Of a stretch of 7,155 nucleotides of DNA, positions 6,906-7,155 are shown one piece after another. The DNA lies in contig CATPBS010000163.1 of the NCBI GenBank assembly GCA_955652715.1, forward strand, positions 1 to 7,155, read 5' to 3'. The translations under genes were made by a program, and so were the position numbers. Source of the DNA: an uncultured Candidatus Udaeobacter sp. (GTDB taxonomy: Bacteria; Verrucomicrobiota; Verrucomicrobiia; Chthoniobacterales; UBA10450). Every line of letters starts with the position of its first letter. Position 1 is the stretch's first letter. Below the pieces are notes generated by a model. It was not told the origin of the DNA. It was given only the letters and a program-made list of their open reading frames with translations, and did not search any database.

Positions 6906-7155
6906 TCAATGGCGCGAGGCATTGGTTAAGGCGATTCGTTCCGCCGCAGCAGTCTTACGGACTCGTTCTGACGGCGTTGTTTTTTCGACTCGCTCCACGG
7001 GAATCGCTTTGCGAATCTCCTCATGCGGCTCAAGATCCAGATAACGGGCGGCTTTCTCCGCGAGCCGCGCAAAGATCGGCCCCGCGACAAGTCCGCCATA
7101 ATTCAACTCCGGTTTGCTAGTGTGCGCATCATCGAGCACCACTAGACCCACAAAT
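6906..7155 (-). CDS. ftsI: C-terminal end of FtsI (class B penicillin-binding protein), 5' part outside the window
   Basis: Only the last 82 codons are present; the frame stays open to the right edge, so the start is missing. The stretch FVGLVVLDDA, then KPELNYGGLVAGPIF, then ARLAEKAARYLDL matches the usual end of a class B PBP transpeptidase domain (VVLxDxP, YGGxVAAPVF, amphipathic last helix). The catalytic Ser, SxN and KTG motifs lie outside the window. The protein would be a bitopic inner-membrane transpeptidase that cross-links septal peptidoglycan with FtsW. After the domain comes an unusual charged tail of about 40 residues, made largely of four imperfect nine-residue repeats, which should face the periplasm. 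Position directly before murE is the normal place for ftsI (pbpB) and the main reason to prefer FtsI over another class B PBP such as MrdA or SpoVD. A GTG at 7151 is internal, not a start. Confidence 0.8.
   Translation of the reverse strand, partial: FVGLVVLDDAHTSKPELNYGGLVAGPIFARLAEKAARYLDLEPHEEIRKAIPVERVEKTTPSERVRKTAAAERIALTNASRH
6921..7028 (-). repeat. Four imperfect 27-base tandem units coding a nonapeptide repeat in the FtsI tail
   Basis: The coding strand divides into four in-frame 27-base units giving PHEEIRKAI, PVERVEKTT, PSERVRKTA and AAERIALTN, consensus P-x-E-R-V-x-K-T-x. Glu at position 3 is invariant, V/I occupies position 5 in three units (position 5 of the first unit is also I), and Lys at position 7 is in three of four. 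At the DNA level units 2 and 3 share the CGAGTC core, and unit 4 has CGAATC. This looks like old internal duplication followed by drift. It covers nearly the whole extension beyond the transpeptidase domain. Confidence 0.6.

Noticed and set aside
6688..6909. Frame starting at a TTG overlapping the ftsI stop
   Set aside because: It runs out of frame inside the start of murE, whose N-terminal domain is clear from the ATG at 6877.

Overview
The window is a minus-strand slice of a bacterial division and cell-wall (dcw) cluster. In transcription order (right to left on the given strand) it holds the 3' end of ftsI, then murE, murF, mraY, murD, a small gene for a membrane-anchored LysM protein, and the first two thirds of ftsW. 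Every gene points the same way. I see no tRNA, rRNA, CRISPR array, insertion sequence, promoter or terminator, and no stretch over 80 bases without coding sequence.

The organism is a diderm-type bacterium with meso-diaminopimelate peptidoglycan, because MurE carries the DNPR-type amino-acid specificity motif. Placing a LysM gene between murD and ftsW recalls the chlamydial order murF-mraY-murD-nlpD-ftsW. With the moderately GC-rich composition and lack of Shine-Dalgarno sequences, this suggests the PVC superphylum, most likely a free-living (soil or water) member of Verrucomicrobiota. This is inference from gene order and protein style, not from a marker gene.

The genes form one pathway. MurE, MurF and MurD are ATP-dependent ligases that build the UDP-MurNAc-pentapeptide stem in the cytoplasm: MurD adds D-Glu, MurE adds meso-DAP and MurF adds D-Ala-D-Ala. 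MraY moves the product onto undecaprenyl phosphate to give lipid I. FtsW polymerises lipid II at the septum and FtsI cross-links it. The LysM protein is presumably a peptidoglycan-binding envelope factor of the same machinery.

The packing is very tight. murF/mraY, mraY/murD and murD/lysM overlap by the four bases ATGA. A 17-codon mini-ORF bridges lysM and ftsW, also starting on an ATGA. Gaps of 28 bases (ftsI-murE) and 76 bases (murE-murF) are the only clear spacers.

This is core housekeeping DNA and I see no new defence or mobile system. The points worth a second look are a degenerate CGAA-heptamer repeat that forms the end of murF, a four-copy nonapeptide repeat forming the FtsI tail, the LysM gene without a catalytic domain, the mini-ORF before ftsW, and the absence of recognisable ribosome binding sites.
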